A model generated the notes under the pieces. It made no database searches, was not told the DNA's origin, and worked only from the letters and a program-made list of their open reading frames with translations. From Okeania sp. SIO1I7 (GTDB lineage Bacteria; Cyanobacteriota; Cyanobacteriia; Cyanobacteriales; Microcoleaceae): a stretch of DNA of 64,000 bases. Location of the stretch: contig JAAHGF010000008.1 of the NCBI GenBank assembly GCA_010672585.1, positions 630,998 through 694,997 of the forward strand. Reading direction: 5' to 3'. This document shows, in pieces, positions 27,175 through 35,735 of this stretch (the first letter of the stretch is position 1; the number at the start of each line of letters is the position of its first letter). The translations under genes were made by a program, and so were the position numbers.

Positions 27175-29679
27175 TCAATTGTATAGGGTCTTAAATTTCC
27201 GAGTATTATTTTGAATAGGAATCTCGATGATAAACTCTGTTCCTTTTCCTTCCTGGGAATTACAAAATATCCGACCGCCATGTTTATCTACTATGATTTG
27301 ATAACTAATTGCTAAACCAATACCAGTACCTTGACCCACAGGTTTTGTAGTAAAGAAAGGGTCAAATATTTTGTTACGCACTCGCTCTTTTATACCCATA
27401 CCATTATCAGAAATAGTAATAGTTACCAGATTTTTGTCTACAACTTTTGTTTGAATTTTAATTGTGGGAATTTGTTGTTCATTTGATTCAGAAAATTTGT
27501 CTTTCGCTATTGCTTCTTCCAGAGCATCAATTCCATTGACCAAGATATTCATAAATACTTGGTTTAACTGACTAACATAACAATATATTTTAGGTAAATC
27601 ACCATATTCTTGAATTACATTAATCTGCTTTCCAACTTTAGGAGCAAGTCGATTATTCAATATTAGTAAAGTACTATCTATTCCCTCGTGAATATTAACT
27701 GGCTTCATATCTGCTTCATCAAGCCGTGAAAAGTTACGCAAAGACTTAACAATTTCATAAATACGTTCTGTTCCTACCTCCATAGATTTTAAGAGTTGAG
27801 GTAAGTCTTCGAGAATAAATTCTAAATCTATTTTTTCACTTTCTTCTTCAATTTCTGGCGATGGATTGTAATGTTTTTGATAGAGTTTAATCAAATACAT
27901 TAGTTCATTAGTATAATTATCTGCATATTTGATATTGGCATAAATAAAATTAATCGGATTATTAATTTCATGGGCAATACCTGCAACTAACTGTCCTAAG
28001 CTAGACATTTTTTCACTTTGGATTAATTGCGTTTGAGTCAATTGTAATTTTTTTAAAGTTTGTTCTAATTGAGCAGCTTTTTCTCTCTCTCCTGCTTCTG
28101 ACTTTTGCAACGCATAATTTAATTTTGCTAGCTCATCTGCTTGTTTCAGTACAATTTTAATAATCGCATTTCTCAGCTCTAAAGCAGCATCAACTTCACA
28201 TTTTTTCCAAGGTCGAGATGTCAGCTTAACAATTCCTTTCCACAACTCAAATGATTTTCGAGGGCACAATTTAATATTACCATTAGATTCTACTTCTGTA
28301 ATAGGCGCTGGATCTCCTGCCCAATTAACTGTTTTAATAACTTCTGGTCGAAACCACAAAATGTAAATTCTCTGAGCTGAAGATATTGAGAGTGCCAATA
28401 ACCCACTAGCTATATCTTTATATTTCTCGAAATCTTGATAAATTTTGGGCAATGAATCTGTATAAAATACTTCTTGATTAAATTTTTTTTCTACCCAGCT
28501 AATTAATTTTTCAACAGCTATTAATGGTGGAGTTTTTCCCACTGACTGAAAATTGTCACCAGAAACTATGATAGCTCCTTCAGCACTGACTAAATTTAGT
28601 AGTTTATTTTGACATTCAACTAAGGCATCAATAAAATTTTCGGATGTTGAAATATCTTCAATAATTTGACTTTTGATAGACTTTAACTTTAATTGATAAT
28701 CATAGTCTTCATTGTTTTCTTTATAAGCAAGTTCTAGAGACATTGTTTGCCCTAAAAATTCACACGCTGTTCGTAATTCATAAGGCACATATTTCGGTGA
28801 ATTATGATGGCAAGCAATCAAACCCCATAACTTTTTATTTTTAAGTAAAGATATAAACATTGTGGCAGTAACGCCCATATTTTTTAGATACTTTGCATGG
28901 CAGGGAGAAACACTTCTTAAAATAGAAAAAGTTAAATCAATTGGTTGGTGACTAATCTGATTATTGACAGGTATAATTTCTACTGATTGATAATTAACAT
29001 CTACTATCATTCTCAACAAATTTATCTTAAAAAGTTCTCTAGCTTGGGTTGGAATATCCAAGCTTGGGTAATTTAACCCTAAAAGTGAATCTAAAGTTTC
29101 TATTTTATCTTCAGCAATTACAGCTCCATTGTATTGAGAATCAAATTTATATACCATCACTCTATCAAAGCCTGTGATTTTTCTAATCTCTTCAACAATT
29201 GTTTGGCATAAATTTTTTAAATCAGAAGCATCTTGCATTTTTGATGCTGCTTCTCTAACAGAATGATAAAAGTTTAAAAATGAAATACTCTCTTCAGATA
29301 TAGCTGGCTCTAGCTCCAAGATTAAAAAATTTTCAGAACGATGAATTATACCATCAAGGACTAAAGATTTATGTTTTGTTTTAACTGATAATTTAACAGG
29401 ATTGATGGTTTTAAGCTCCGGATTATTTTCTAAGCTTTTTCTGAGCTTATTGATTTGCTCTTGGTCAAGAAAATCACTCAGATTTTGATTCAGCAATGTT
29501 GTCGCTGGTATGCCAAATAACTCAAAAGTATTATTACTTACCTGTAAAATTGTCAACTCTGGTTCTTTTAAGACAAATAATAAACCGTGAGGCTGAATGT
29601 GACCAGAGAGATGTATTTTTTCTTGATATTTATTTGTTAAATCTACTGTTTTGTTTTGAATAACTTGCTTAACCTTCAT
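27175..29679 (-). CDS. Cph1-type phytochrome histidine kinase
   Basis: This 834-aa protein has PAS (about 20-125), GAF (about 145-315), PHY (about 330-510) and histidine kinase domains. Bilin-site marks are SLDIPTQA (DIP 208-210), Cys260-His261 in SPCHAKYLKNMGV and PHY motif CPRKSFELW (472-480). Cys260 in the GAF domain and no Cys at the N-terminus mark the cyanobacterial class that binds phycocyanobilin, sensing red/far-red light. The kinase has His570 in AGIAHEINNPINF, HATPase SDNGMGI and GTGIGLAIS. No receiver is attached and no response regulator is adjacent. A coiled coil with repeated KLQLTQTQL joins PHY and kinase. It is cytosolic. A weak upstream site means start choice rests on the PAS. 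Confidence 0.95.
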   Translation of the reverse strand: MKVKQVIQNKTVDLTNKYQEKIHLSGHIQPHGLLFVLKEPELTILQVSNNTFELFGIPATTLLNQNLSDFLDQEQINKLRKSLENNPELKTINPVKLSVKTKHKSLVLDGIIHRSENFLILELEPAISEESISFLNFYHSVREAASKMQDASDLKNLCQTIVEEIRKITGFDRVMVYKFDSQYNGAVIAEDKIETLDSLLGLNYPSLDIPTQARELFKINLLRMIVDVNYQSVEIIPVNNQISHQPIDLTFSILRSVSPCHAKYLKNMGVTATMFISLLKNKKLWGLIACHHNSPKYVPYELRTACEFLGQTMSLELAYKENNEDYDYQLKLKSIKSQIIEDISTSENFIDALVECQNKLLNLVSAEGAIIVSGDNFQSVGKTPPLIAVEKLISWVEKKFNQEVFYTDSLPKIYQDFEKYKDIASGLLALSISSAQRIYILWFRPEVIKTVNWAGDPAPITEVESNGNIKLCPRKSFELWKGIVKLTSRPWKKCEVDAALELRNAIIKIVLKQADELAKLNYALQKSEAGEREKAAQLEQTLKKLQLTQTQLIQSEKMSSLGQLVAGIAHEINNPINFIYANIKYADNYTNELMYLIKLYQKHYNPSPEIEEESEKIDLEFILEDLPQLLKSMEVGTERIYEIVKSLRNFSRLDEADMKPVNIHEGIDSTLLILNNRLAPKVGKQINVIQEYGDLPKIYCYVSQLNQVFMNILVNGIDALEEAIAKDKFSESNEQQIPTIKIQTKVVDKNLVTITISDNGMGIKERVRNKIFDPFFTTKPVGQGTGIGLAISYQIIVDKHGGRIFCNSQEGKGTEFIIEIPIQNNTRKFKTLYN

Positions 29680-29957
29680 TTTAATAAAATATTAATTATT
29701 GTGATAATACAAATCATAACACCTCTGATATTAAATATTTTTTCTGCTCATCTAGACCTTTATACTTAGTGTTAAATTAAGTACATTTATCCAACGTATT
29801 TTTGATAATTGATAGATTTTTCTATAATAGCTTTAAACATTAATTAATTTTCTTTATGCTTAATATTTGTTTACAAAACTTAATATAACTGGATAAAAGC
29901 AAATAACATATTAGGTATAATTACTAAAATTATGCTAGTAAACAAACAAGGAGGTAC

Positions 29958-30089
29958 ATGGAAACAACTGATTGGCAAACTATAATTCCTGCGGGAATGG
30001 CAATTACTGTTTTTCTTGGAGCAATGCTAATGATGTTCACTAATTTTTGGACTGATTCAATTAAAAAACAGGAAAAAAGTGATAAATAA
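29958..30089 (+). CDS. small single-span membrane protein (43 aa)
   Basis: An ATG with perfect AAGGAGGT spacing opens METTDWQTIIPAGMAITVFL, continuing GAMLMMFTNFWTDSI and a lysine-rich KKQEKSDK tail. One clear transmembrane helix (about 8-28) with a positive C-terminus. It is like the small subunits of photosynthetic and respiratory complexes, but I cannot match it to a named one. The next gene, 101 bp on, is a multi-span membrane protein on the same strand, so the pair may be an operon and a complex. Confidence 0.75.
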   Translation: METTDWQTIIPAGMAITVFLGAMLMMFTNFWTDSIKKQEKSDK

Positions 30090-30190
30090 ACAGTGATTGA
30101 TTAAACTTTCATTCTAGAAAAATCAAACTTTGAATAAGATTGAATTAATCTGGGAAAATTAGGAAAATAAAAGAGAAATAAACTACAAAA

Positions 30191-30586
30191 ATGTTAAATC
30201 TAGATAGCATAATCGAATTTTCACACATATACTGTGTAGCAATTTGTGGTGTTCTAGTACCCATGAATGTACTAGCAAGTTTACAACCAATAATTTTTAC
30301 AGCCCTCCGTCGCCCCAAACAGGAAATAAATTTAATGGCATTAGTAGCTAGTTTTTACGCTTTAATGATTATTCTTCATGTTGGAAGCTGGTTTATTGTC
30401 GGAGTAGTGAGAATCCAAACATTCATTCTTCTGTGGTTTGCTAGCTGCTGTTTAATTACCAATACTTGGGCAGTTATTCACGGTTCTAGCATGAGAGAAT
30501 TTATTCAATTTTCACAACAATTCCTAGTTAGACTTACTAAAAGTTTAACACTTCAAAATCAAGAGATTAGTCCTGAAATTAAATAG
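30191..30586 (+). CDS. four-helix membrane protein, unknown function
   Basis: This 131-aa protein is mostly hydrophobic: helices near 10-35 (YCVAICGVLVPMNVLASLQP), 46-70, 73-92 and a weaker one. A basic loop RRPKQEIN lies between helices 1 and 2, with a soluble C-terminal tail. No motif that I recognise. It follows the 43-aa membrane peptide and may share its transcript. AAGAGAAATAAAC precedes the ATG without a strong ribosome-binding site. Confidence 0.75.
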   Translation: MLNLDSIIEFSHIYCVAICGVLVPMNVLASLQPIIFTALRRPKQEINLMALVASFYALMIILHVGSWFIVGVVRIQTFILLWFASCCLITNTWAVIHGSSMREFIQFSQQFLVRLTKSLTLQNQEISPEIK

Positions 30587-30946
30587 AATTTTTTGAGGCA
30601 GTCAACATTCAAAAGTGAAAATGAATGAGGGGGTATTCATCATGGATAGCTAGTGCAAGAAGGCAGAAGGCAGGAGGCTTTAGTTATCTAGGATAGCAGA
30701 AGGCAGAAGGGAAGAAAGGTTATTTTACAAGCTTTTGAACCTTTTTTAACTGGTTAGTTATTTCCGCCATCCTCCACTAGGATTAATTTTAGAGAAAAAA
30801 TATTTTTCCAATAGAGATGATGGCCTCGTATCGGTAGTAATTCAACTAAGTCTAAGTACCCAGGAAAAATTAATTACTTCAGAACTTACCCAGGAACTCT
30901 AATTGTAGAGGACATTGCAACACATATTAGACTAAAACTAGAACTT
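30587..30946. other. spacer, possible ncRNA region
   Basis: GAAGGCAGAAGGCAG repeats (about 30655-30710) and an unassigned stretch. An orphan terminator-like hairpin follows it (30947), which leaves open a small RNA between about 30780 and 30990. No promoter can be assigned with confidence. Confidence 0.35.
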
Positions 30947-30997
30947 AACAGGGAATTTTGCGTAAATCTTGTACCTAATTTATTCCCTGTTTTTTTT
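30947..30997 (+). terminator. orphan rho-independent terminator-like hairpin
   Basis: AACAGGGAAT pairs perfectly with ATTCCCTGTT around a 25-nt loop and runs into eight T. It is 360 bp after the preceding gene and 127 bp before the next, so it may end an unannotated RNA or the 30191 transcript. Confidence 0.6.
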
Positions 30998-31123
30998 GAC
31001 AACATAGGATTTTTAGCTGTAGAATATGGGTAATTAATTTGGCATCACTACCGATCGGGTGGGGTCTAACAACTGAATTCTAATTATTAATTAAACATCA
31101 CAATCTTGAAAAGAGGTAATCCC

Positions 31124-31870
31124 TTGGAAAAAACAATAGATAAGTTTTACGCTGATACTTACCATAAATTTTTTTCGCACTTTAAAACTTACGACAAACG
31201 ATTAATTAGGGTATTGCAATCCCTCATTGATTTTATGCCTCAGTCTATCTTGGATATAGCTTGTGGTGCAGGATTGTCTACTTTAGCCTTGAAAGCCAAC
31301 TTTGGCAACTCAGAAATTGTAGGCGTGGATATTGATTCAAGTATGATTACCTTGGCCAGAGAAAAAATGCCAAATTCTCAAGTTCAGTTCCATTGTTGTG
31401 AGATATCAGATATATTAGCTAGAACCCCTAATGAAACAGTGGATTTGATATTTGTCAAATCAGCCTATCATTACTTTGAGCACAAAATTCCGCTTTCGTA
31501 TTTGCAGCCTTTGCTCAAAAAGAATGGGGTTATTGTAGTTGCCGAGAGAACAGTTCGATCTGCCAGTTCTTACCCATTACCAAAGATCGCATCAAGCTAT
31601 TGGGCCAGTATTTTTGCGGAACCTCGCCCCAGCGATCGACTTGACACGGCAAAATTATTGGGAATCCCTCTTTCAGTGAGTTGTTATGGTGAACAAGTAA
31701 CTATACCTACCGATATCTATCTTGATGCAGTCAAAAAGAATCAGCTTGTTGGTCTGTGGATGTTGAAACCTGAGACGATCTTTGCGTGGATAGAGAATCG
31801 TCTTTCTCAAGAAACTGATGGATTTCATGTTTTTGAAGAATTCTGGCTTTATGTCTACCATAATATCTGA
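31124..31870 (+). CDS. class I SAM-dependent methyltransferase
   Basis: From TTG at 31124, set by AGAGGT seven bases upstream, this is 248 aa (an alternative TTG at 31106 adds six). Motif I is ILDIACGAGLSTLALKA, strand 2 IVGVDIDSSMI, then VDLIFVKSAYHYFE and LKKNGVIVVAER. The C-terminal half is a separate helical lid. It is 45 bp upstream of a cysteine-synthase-like gene on the same strand and probably co-transcribed. A fragment of its 5' part is duplicated at about 34380-34435. The pairing with a PLP enzyme suggests methylation of an amino acid or a product of that enzyme. Confidence 0.88.
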   Translation: MEKTIDKFYADTYHKFFSHFKTYDKRLIRVLQSLIDFMPQSILDIACGAGLSTLALKANFGNSEIVGVDIDSSMITLAREKMPNSQVQFHCCEISDILARTPNETVDLIFVKSAYHYFEHKIPLSYLQPLLKKNGVIVVAERTVRSASSYPLPKIASSYWASIFAEPRPSDRLDTAKLLGIPLSVSCYGEQVTIPTDIYLDAVKKNQLVGLWMLKPETIFAWIENRLSQETDGFHVFEEFWLYVYHNI

Positions 31871-31915
31871 GAAGTAAAGCCATAAATTAACTATTTTACT
31901 GATGAGATAAAAGTG

Positions 31916-32920
31916 ATGAAAGCTCCAAGATTTACTGACCTGATTGGAAATACCCCTTTAATTGATTTGACTAGATTAGTCAGTGAAAACTCAGCAGAAC
32001 TCTATGCAAAATGCGAGTTTATCAACCCAGGTTTCAGCCTCAAGGATCGAATGGCAAATTATATTCTTGATGTTGCAGAAGCACAAGGTAAATTGAAGCG
32101 AGGGGATGTTATCGTCTGCTCTTCTAGTGGTAATACAGGTTGCAGTTTTGCCATGCTAGGTAAGATTAGAGGCTATCATGTTGTTATTGTTACATCAAAC
32201 AAATGCAGTATAGAAAAACAAAATCATATAAAAGCTCTTAATGCAGATTTGATTGTAGTTACTCAAGATACCTATATGAGTTATGGGGAAAACTACGCCA
32301 AAGAAAATGGATACTTTGATGTTAATCAATACAACAATATCTATAATCCAGAGGCATATTATCAAACTTTAGGACCAGAAATCTGGAAACAAACAAATGG
32401 AGAAATTACTCACTTTGTGATGACTGGTTCTACCTTTGGGTGTATATCAGGTACAGGAAGCTTTCTCAAGGAGTGTAATCCAAAAGTTAAAGTTATATTG
32501 GCAGACCCCGTAAACTCAAATATTTATGCATACTACTATAGCAACTATAGTAATTCCAAAAATGATTTAAGCTTAAATTCAAGTCTTAGTGAATTCTCAA
32601 TTATTGAGGGAGCTGGAAAATCTGCGCCGACAAAATGCCTGGATTTTTCTGTGATTGATGAAGTTGTAAAAATTTCAGATGAAGAAGCAATTTCTACTTG
32701 TCATCAACTAGCTAAGGAAGAGGGTTTACTTGTTGGTGGCAGTAGTGGCCTTAACGTTTTTGCTGCCAAACTTATTGCAAATCGTTTAGATCGAAAACAG
32801 GTAGTAGTTACAGTTCTCTGTGATAGTGGAATTAAATACCTATCCAAAATTTACAATCAAGAGTTTCTCAGTAAAAATGGTTTAAAAATTGAAAGTAGTG
32901 TTTCAACAATTAATAATTAA
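31916..32920 (+). CDS. cysteine synthase-like PLP enzyme
   Basis: This 334-aa protein is a fold type II PLP enzyme of the CysK/CysM/SbnA group. Seen are FTDLIGNTPLIDL, PLP lysine Lys43 in FSLKDRM, phosphate-binding SSSGNTG and the late GGSSGLNVFAA. The family replaces the beta group of O-acetyl- or O-phosphoserine with sulfide or another nucleophile. It diverges from housekeeping CysK (TCSIEKQNHI region, NPGFSLKDR in place of NPxxSVKDR), so another nucleophile is likely. ATG at 31916 is chosen over the overlapping GTG at 31913. It probably forms an operon with the methyltransferase upstream. It ends in a TTAATAA array. Confidence 0.9.
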   Translation: MKAPRFTDLIGNTPLIDLTRLVSENSAELYAKCEFINPGFSLKDRMANYILDVAEAQGKLKRGDVIVCSSSGNTGCSFAMLGKIRGYHVVIVTSNKCSIEKQNHIKALNADLIVVTQDTYMSYGENYAKENGYFDVNQYNNIYNPEAYYQTLGPEIWKQTNGEITHFVMTGSTFGCISGTGSFLKECNPKVKVILADPVNSNIYAYYYSNYSNSKNDLSLNSSLSEFSIIEGAGKSAPTKCLDFSVIDEVVKISDEEAISTCHQLAKEEGLLVGGSSGLNVFAAKLIANRLDRKQVVVTVLCDSGIKYLSKIYNQEFLSKNGLKIESSVSTINN

Positions 32921-33141
32921 TAATTAATAATTAATAATTACCTCTTCTTTTCAAGGATAGGATTGACGAACAGGAAAAATTTTTCTCTCTTGGTCGATTG
33001 AATATGGCGAGGAGAACTCGCCATCCCTTGACCGCTTATTTCTCCTTTAAAGCTTCTGCTTTAAACCTTAATTATTCGGTAATTTTTTTTCAGTATTGAG
33101 TGTATGGATGAAGTATAGTTTAAAATCCTGACATTTTCAGT
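32908..33141. repeat. TTAATAA array and ACCTCTTC...TTTAAACC repeat
   Basis: A TTAATAA array (32908-32938) joined to a full copy of the interspersed repeat that runs from TTACCTCTTCTTTTCAAGG to TTTAAACCTTAATTATTCGG. It contains the palindrome ATGGCGAGGAGAACTCGCCAT. Confidence 0.7.
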
Positions 33142-34044
33142 TTATTTTTCTTTTGAAGCAAGAGCAGCGATCGCCACTCCAATTAACAATATAATTGCAC
33201 CCAAAAAAACCATGATAGAAGGCACTTCACCTAACAATAAATAACCTAAAAAACTAGCTCCAACAGGTTCAAATAAAATTGCCAAACTAACTAAAGTAGG
33301 AGACAACCAGCGTACTGCCCACATCAAACTTGTATTCCCTACTAATTGAGGAAATAATGCCATCAATAATAAGTAAAAGTAAACTAAACCAGGATAACCA
33401 GAGTAACCAACACCTAAAATTAAGGGAAGAGGCAATAATACAATTCCAGCTACAGTAAAAACTACCACAAGATAGCCACCAACACTAAACCCTTTAGTTT
33501 GAGCTTCCCTTCCTAGAAGTATATATAAACTCACTACCCAAGCTCCCATCAGAGCCAAAAAGTTTCCCAGGAGAGGGTTAGCACCTGTAGGTTCCCCACC
33601 AATATCTGCTAAACCAATGGTTAACCCCCCAACCATAGCTATTACTATGCCAATAACTGTCTGACGAGAAAGTCTTTCCTTCAACCACCACCGCGACAAT
33701 AAAGCTACCCAGATGGGATTAGTATTTACTAGACTGGTAGAGGCCGCGATCGAAGTGTAGGATAAAGAGGTAATCCAAAAAGCAAAATGGACTGCGAGGC
33801 AAACTCCTGCTGCTACTGCATAGGGTATTGCTCCCGACTGGAGACTCTGCCACTGAATTTTCGACCATGCGGGTACTAATAATAAAGCAGCGATCGTCAC
33901 CCGCGAGGCAGCTATTACGAGACTAAACTCTACCCCACTCATGCCAGCAGAGAGACTTGCCAACCTGATTAATATTGCACCTGTAGATATTGCCAAAATA
34001 CCGATAGCTAAAACTAATATAATTCGCCAGTTAGAAGGTTTCAT
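33142..34044 (-). CDS. EamA/DMT-family transporter
   Basis: From ATG at 34044 this is 300 aa with ten predicted membrane helices in two homologous EamA halves. First half: MKPSNWRIILVLAIGILAIS to TIGLADIGGEP, with TSIAASTSLVNTNPIWVALL. Second half: NFLALMGAWVVSLYILLGR to GEVPSIMVFLGAIILLIGVA. The family exports amino acids, nucleosides or other metabolites across the inner membrane by proton or gradient drive. The longer TTG start (34080) has no site and would add a poor N-terminus. It lies between biosynthetic-looking genes on the plus strand; export of their product is possible. Confidence 0.92.
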   Translation of the reverse strand: MKPSNWRIILVLAIGILAISTGAILIRLASLSAGMSGVEFSLVIAASRVTIAALLLVPAWSKIQWQSLQSGAIPYAVAAGVCLAVHFAFWITSLSYTSIAASTSLVNTNPIWVALLSRWWLKERLSRQTVIGIVIAMVGGLTIGLADIGGEPTGANPLLGNFLALMGAWVVSLYILLGREAQTKGFSVGGYLVVVFTVAGIVLLPLPLILGVGYSGYPGLVYFYLLLMALFPQLVGNTSLMWAVRWLSPTLVSLAILFEPVGASFLGYLLLGEVPSIMVFLGAIILLIGVAIAALASKEK

Positions 34045-34059
34045 AAGAAAATAAAAAAT

Positions 34060-34107
34060 GGTATAATAGAGTTTAACCAATTATTAGTTAAGTATGCTAA
34101 AGCTAAC
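34060..34107. repeat. copy of the CNNM gene start region
   Basis: TATAATAGAGTTTAACCAAT and the following TATGCTAAAGCTAACT are almost the same as 35707-35753, the promoter and first codons of the CNNM gene. It marks a segmental duplication in this spacer. Confidence 0.8.
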
Positions 34108-34118
34108 TTTTAAGGATT

Positions 34119-34372
34119 TATTCGCTTAAACTTTTCAATAAAATTTCTTTAATAGATTCAATGGTATTTTTATCTTTAGGACTATCTGAATGAGTCAATA
34201 TATGAATTGTATAGAGCCACTGGCCAGTTGCTCTATCAAATGCTTCACCTTCTTTTTCGTTAGGCAAAAATTATTGAATTAAATTGACGATTTTATCCTG
34301 CTTTTCATTATAAATTTTCTCTCCAAAATGAGCATTAAAAATACTTTTTAATGCCTCTTTTTTTGTCTGGCA
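34119..34372 (-). pseudogene. decayed small gene, unknown family
   Basis: On the minus strand, frames give MPDKKRGIKKYF-stop, AHFGEKIYNEKQDKIVNLIQ-stop and FLPNEKEGEAFDRATGQWLY, then TIHILTHSDSPKDKNTIESI and KEILLKSLSE-stop. The coherent charged sequence in one main frame with an in-frame stop and a frameshift suggests a recently broken gene of about 85 codons. I do not recognise it. Confidence 0.5.
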
Positions 34373-34379
34373 TTGTTAC

Positions 34380-34438
34380 TATTAAACAACACCATAAAAT
34401 TTTTTCGCTCTTTAAAACTTATGACGAAACACAATTAT
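34380..34438 (+). pseudogene. fragment of the 31124 methyltransferase gene
   Basis: CACCATAAAATTTTTTCGCT then CTTTAAAACTTATGACGAAA match the codons for YHKFFSHFKTYDKR of the methyltransferase at 31124. Only about 55 bp remain. The following 190 bp hold no recognised gene. Confidence 0.6.
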
Positions 34439-34627
34439 CCAGCATAAATAGCCGCTCGAGATGGAAAGATGCAGTTCATTCGTTCTTATGGACAAGGAGA
34501 GGGCTTCTTTGTGAATCAAAGTTTCCCCTAATCGTCAATACAGATATTAGAAATTGCAAAAAGCAGCTCTAACTTATGATTAAATAAACATTAAGTAAAT
34601 ATAAATTGAGAAAGGAGTTATCTACAG

Positions 34628-35497
34628 ATGACAGTAACACCAGAGCAAATTAAAACAACTCGCCCTTTAACACCAGAGCAGATTGCCGAATATCACGAAA
34701 ATGGATTTGTGATTATTCCAAGGTTCTTTGAAGTACAAGAAATTGAACCTGTAAGAATTGCCTGTGAAAACGATCCAGGAATACGGGGACAAGAAACAGA
34801 ATTTGCCGACGCTAAAGGCAATATTAGTAGGATAGCTCACTGGACTGAGTTAGGAGATTCCTTACTAGGAGTGATTCCTCGTTTAGCAAGAATTGTTGAT
34901 GCTTCAGAGACCCTATTAGGAGGAGAGTGCTATCACTGGCATTCAAAATTGGTACAAAAACTTCCCAGAGATCTAGGTAATTTTGAATGGCATCAACTTT
35001 ATGGAGGAGTATATACGGCAGGATGTTTATTTCCTGATTTATCATCTTGTTTTATTGCAGTGACTGCGAATACAAGAGAAAATGGTTGCGTTCAAGTGGT
35101 AAAAAAGTCTCACTTAATGGGTCGAATAGATACAACTTATGTTGGAGAAGCTCGCCTATGCAGTCCAGAAAGAATGGAAAAAGTTTTAGAACGGTTAGAA
35201 GTCGTAAATTGTGAAATGGAAGCGGGGGATGCTTTATGGACTCATGCCAATACTATCCATGCTTCAAAAGGTAACTATACAAATAAACCTCGAATTAATT
35301 TAATTTGTCACCACAATGCAGTCTGGAATGAACCCTATAAAAGAGAAGGTTTGGACCACCGTCACTATATTCAATTACAAAAGTTACCGGACTCCACGAT
35401 TTTAGAAAAAAAATACCAAGGAGTATTAGAAAATCAAAAATTCTTAGGTAAGGAATATGGATATCAGCAAATAATTAGAAAAAAAGACTTAGAATAA
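34628..35497 (+). CDS. phytanoyl-CoA dioxygenase (PhyH) family, altered metal site
   Basis: This 289-aa protein is a 2-oxoglutarate/Fe(II) oxygenase of the PhyH type (N-terminal LTPEQIAEYHENGFVIIPRF). The proximal metal motif normally reads WHQD; here it is WHQL (His122, Leu124) in FEWHQLYGG. The distal His211 (TIHASKGN) and the 2-oxoglutarate Arg222 (KPRINLI) are present. Loss of the Asp in this motif is the hallmark of non-haem Fe halogenases (which have Ala or Gly) or of inactive members; Leu is unusual. AAAGGAG lies 9 bp upstream of the ATG. Neighbours include a PLP enzyme and methyltransferase, which fits small-molecule tailoring. Confidence 0.88.
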   Translation: MTVTPEQIKTTRPLTPEQIAEYHENGFVIIPRFFEVQEIEPVRIACENDPGIRGQETEFADAKGNISRIAHWTELGDSLLGVIPRLARIVDASETLLGGECYHWHSKLVQKLPRDLGNFEWHQLYGGVYTAGCLFPDLSSCFIAVTANTRENGCVQVVKKSHLMGRIDTTYVGEARLCSPERMEKVLERLEVVNCEMEAGDALWTHANTIHASKGNYTNKPRINLICHHNAVWNEPYKREGLDHRHYIQLQKLPDSTILEKKYQGVLENQKFLGKEYGYQQIIRKKDLE

Positions 35498-35735
35498 ATT
35501 AGTAGAACCATAAACAAGTAGTGATTCTTGGAGGTGACTTCATAGCCTTGAACAGTTTTGTCAAAAATATAACTACAAGGATTACTGCACAAAAACACCC
35601 AAAATTGAAAAAAAATTGGTAGTGGTGTACAAGTAGTGATTTTTGCAGCTTTGTTTTTGACAGTGAAAGAGATTAGGAAGTTTGATCAGAAAATTAAAAA
35701 TGCTATAATTGAGTTTAACCAATTATTAATTAAAT
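35498..35735. other. spacer with promoter region of the CNNM gene
   Basis: GTAGTGATTCTTGG and GTAGTGATTTTTG are a short direct repeat. The last 30 bp are duplicated at 34060-34107. Confidence 0.5.
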
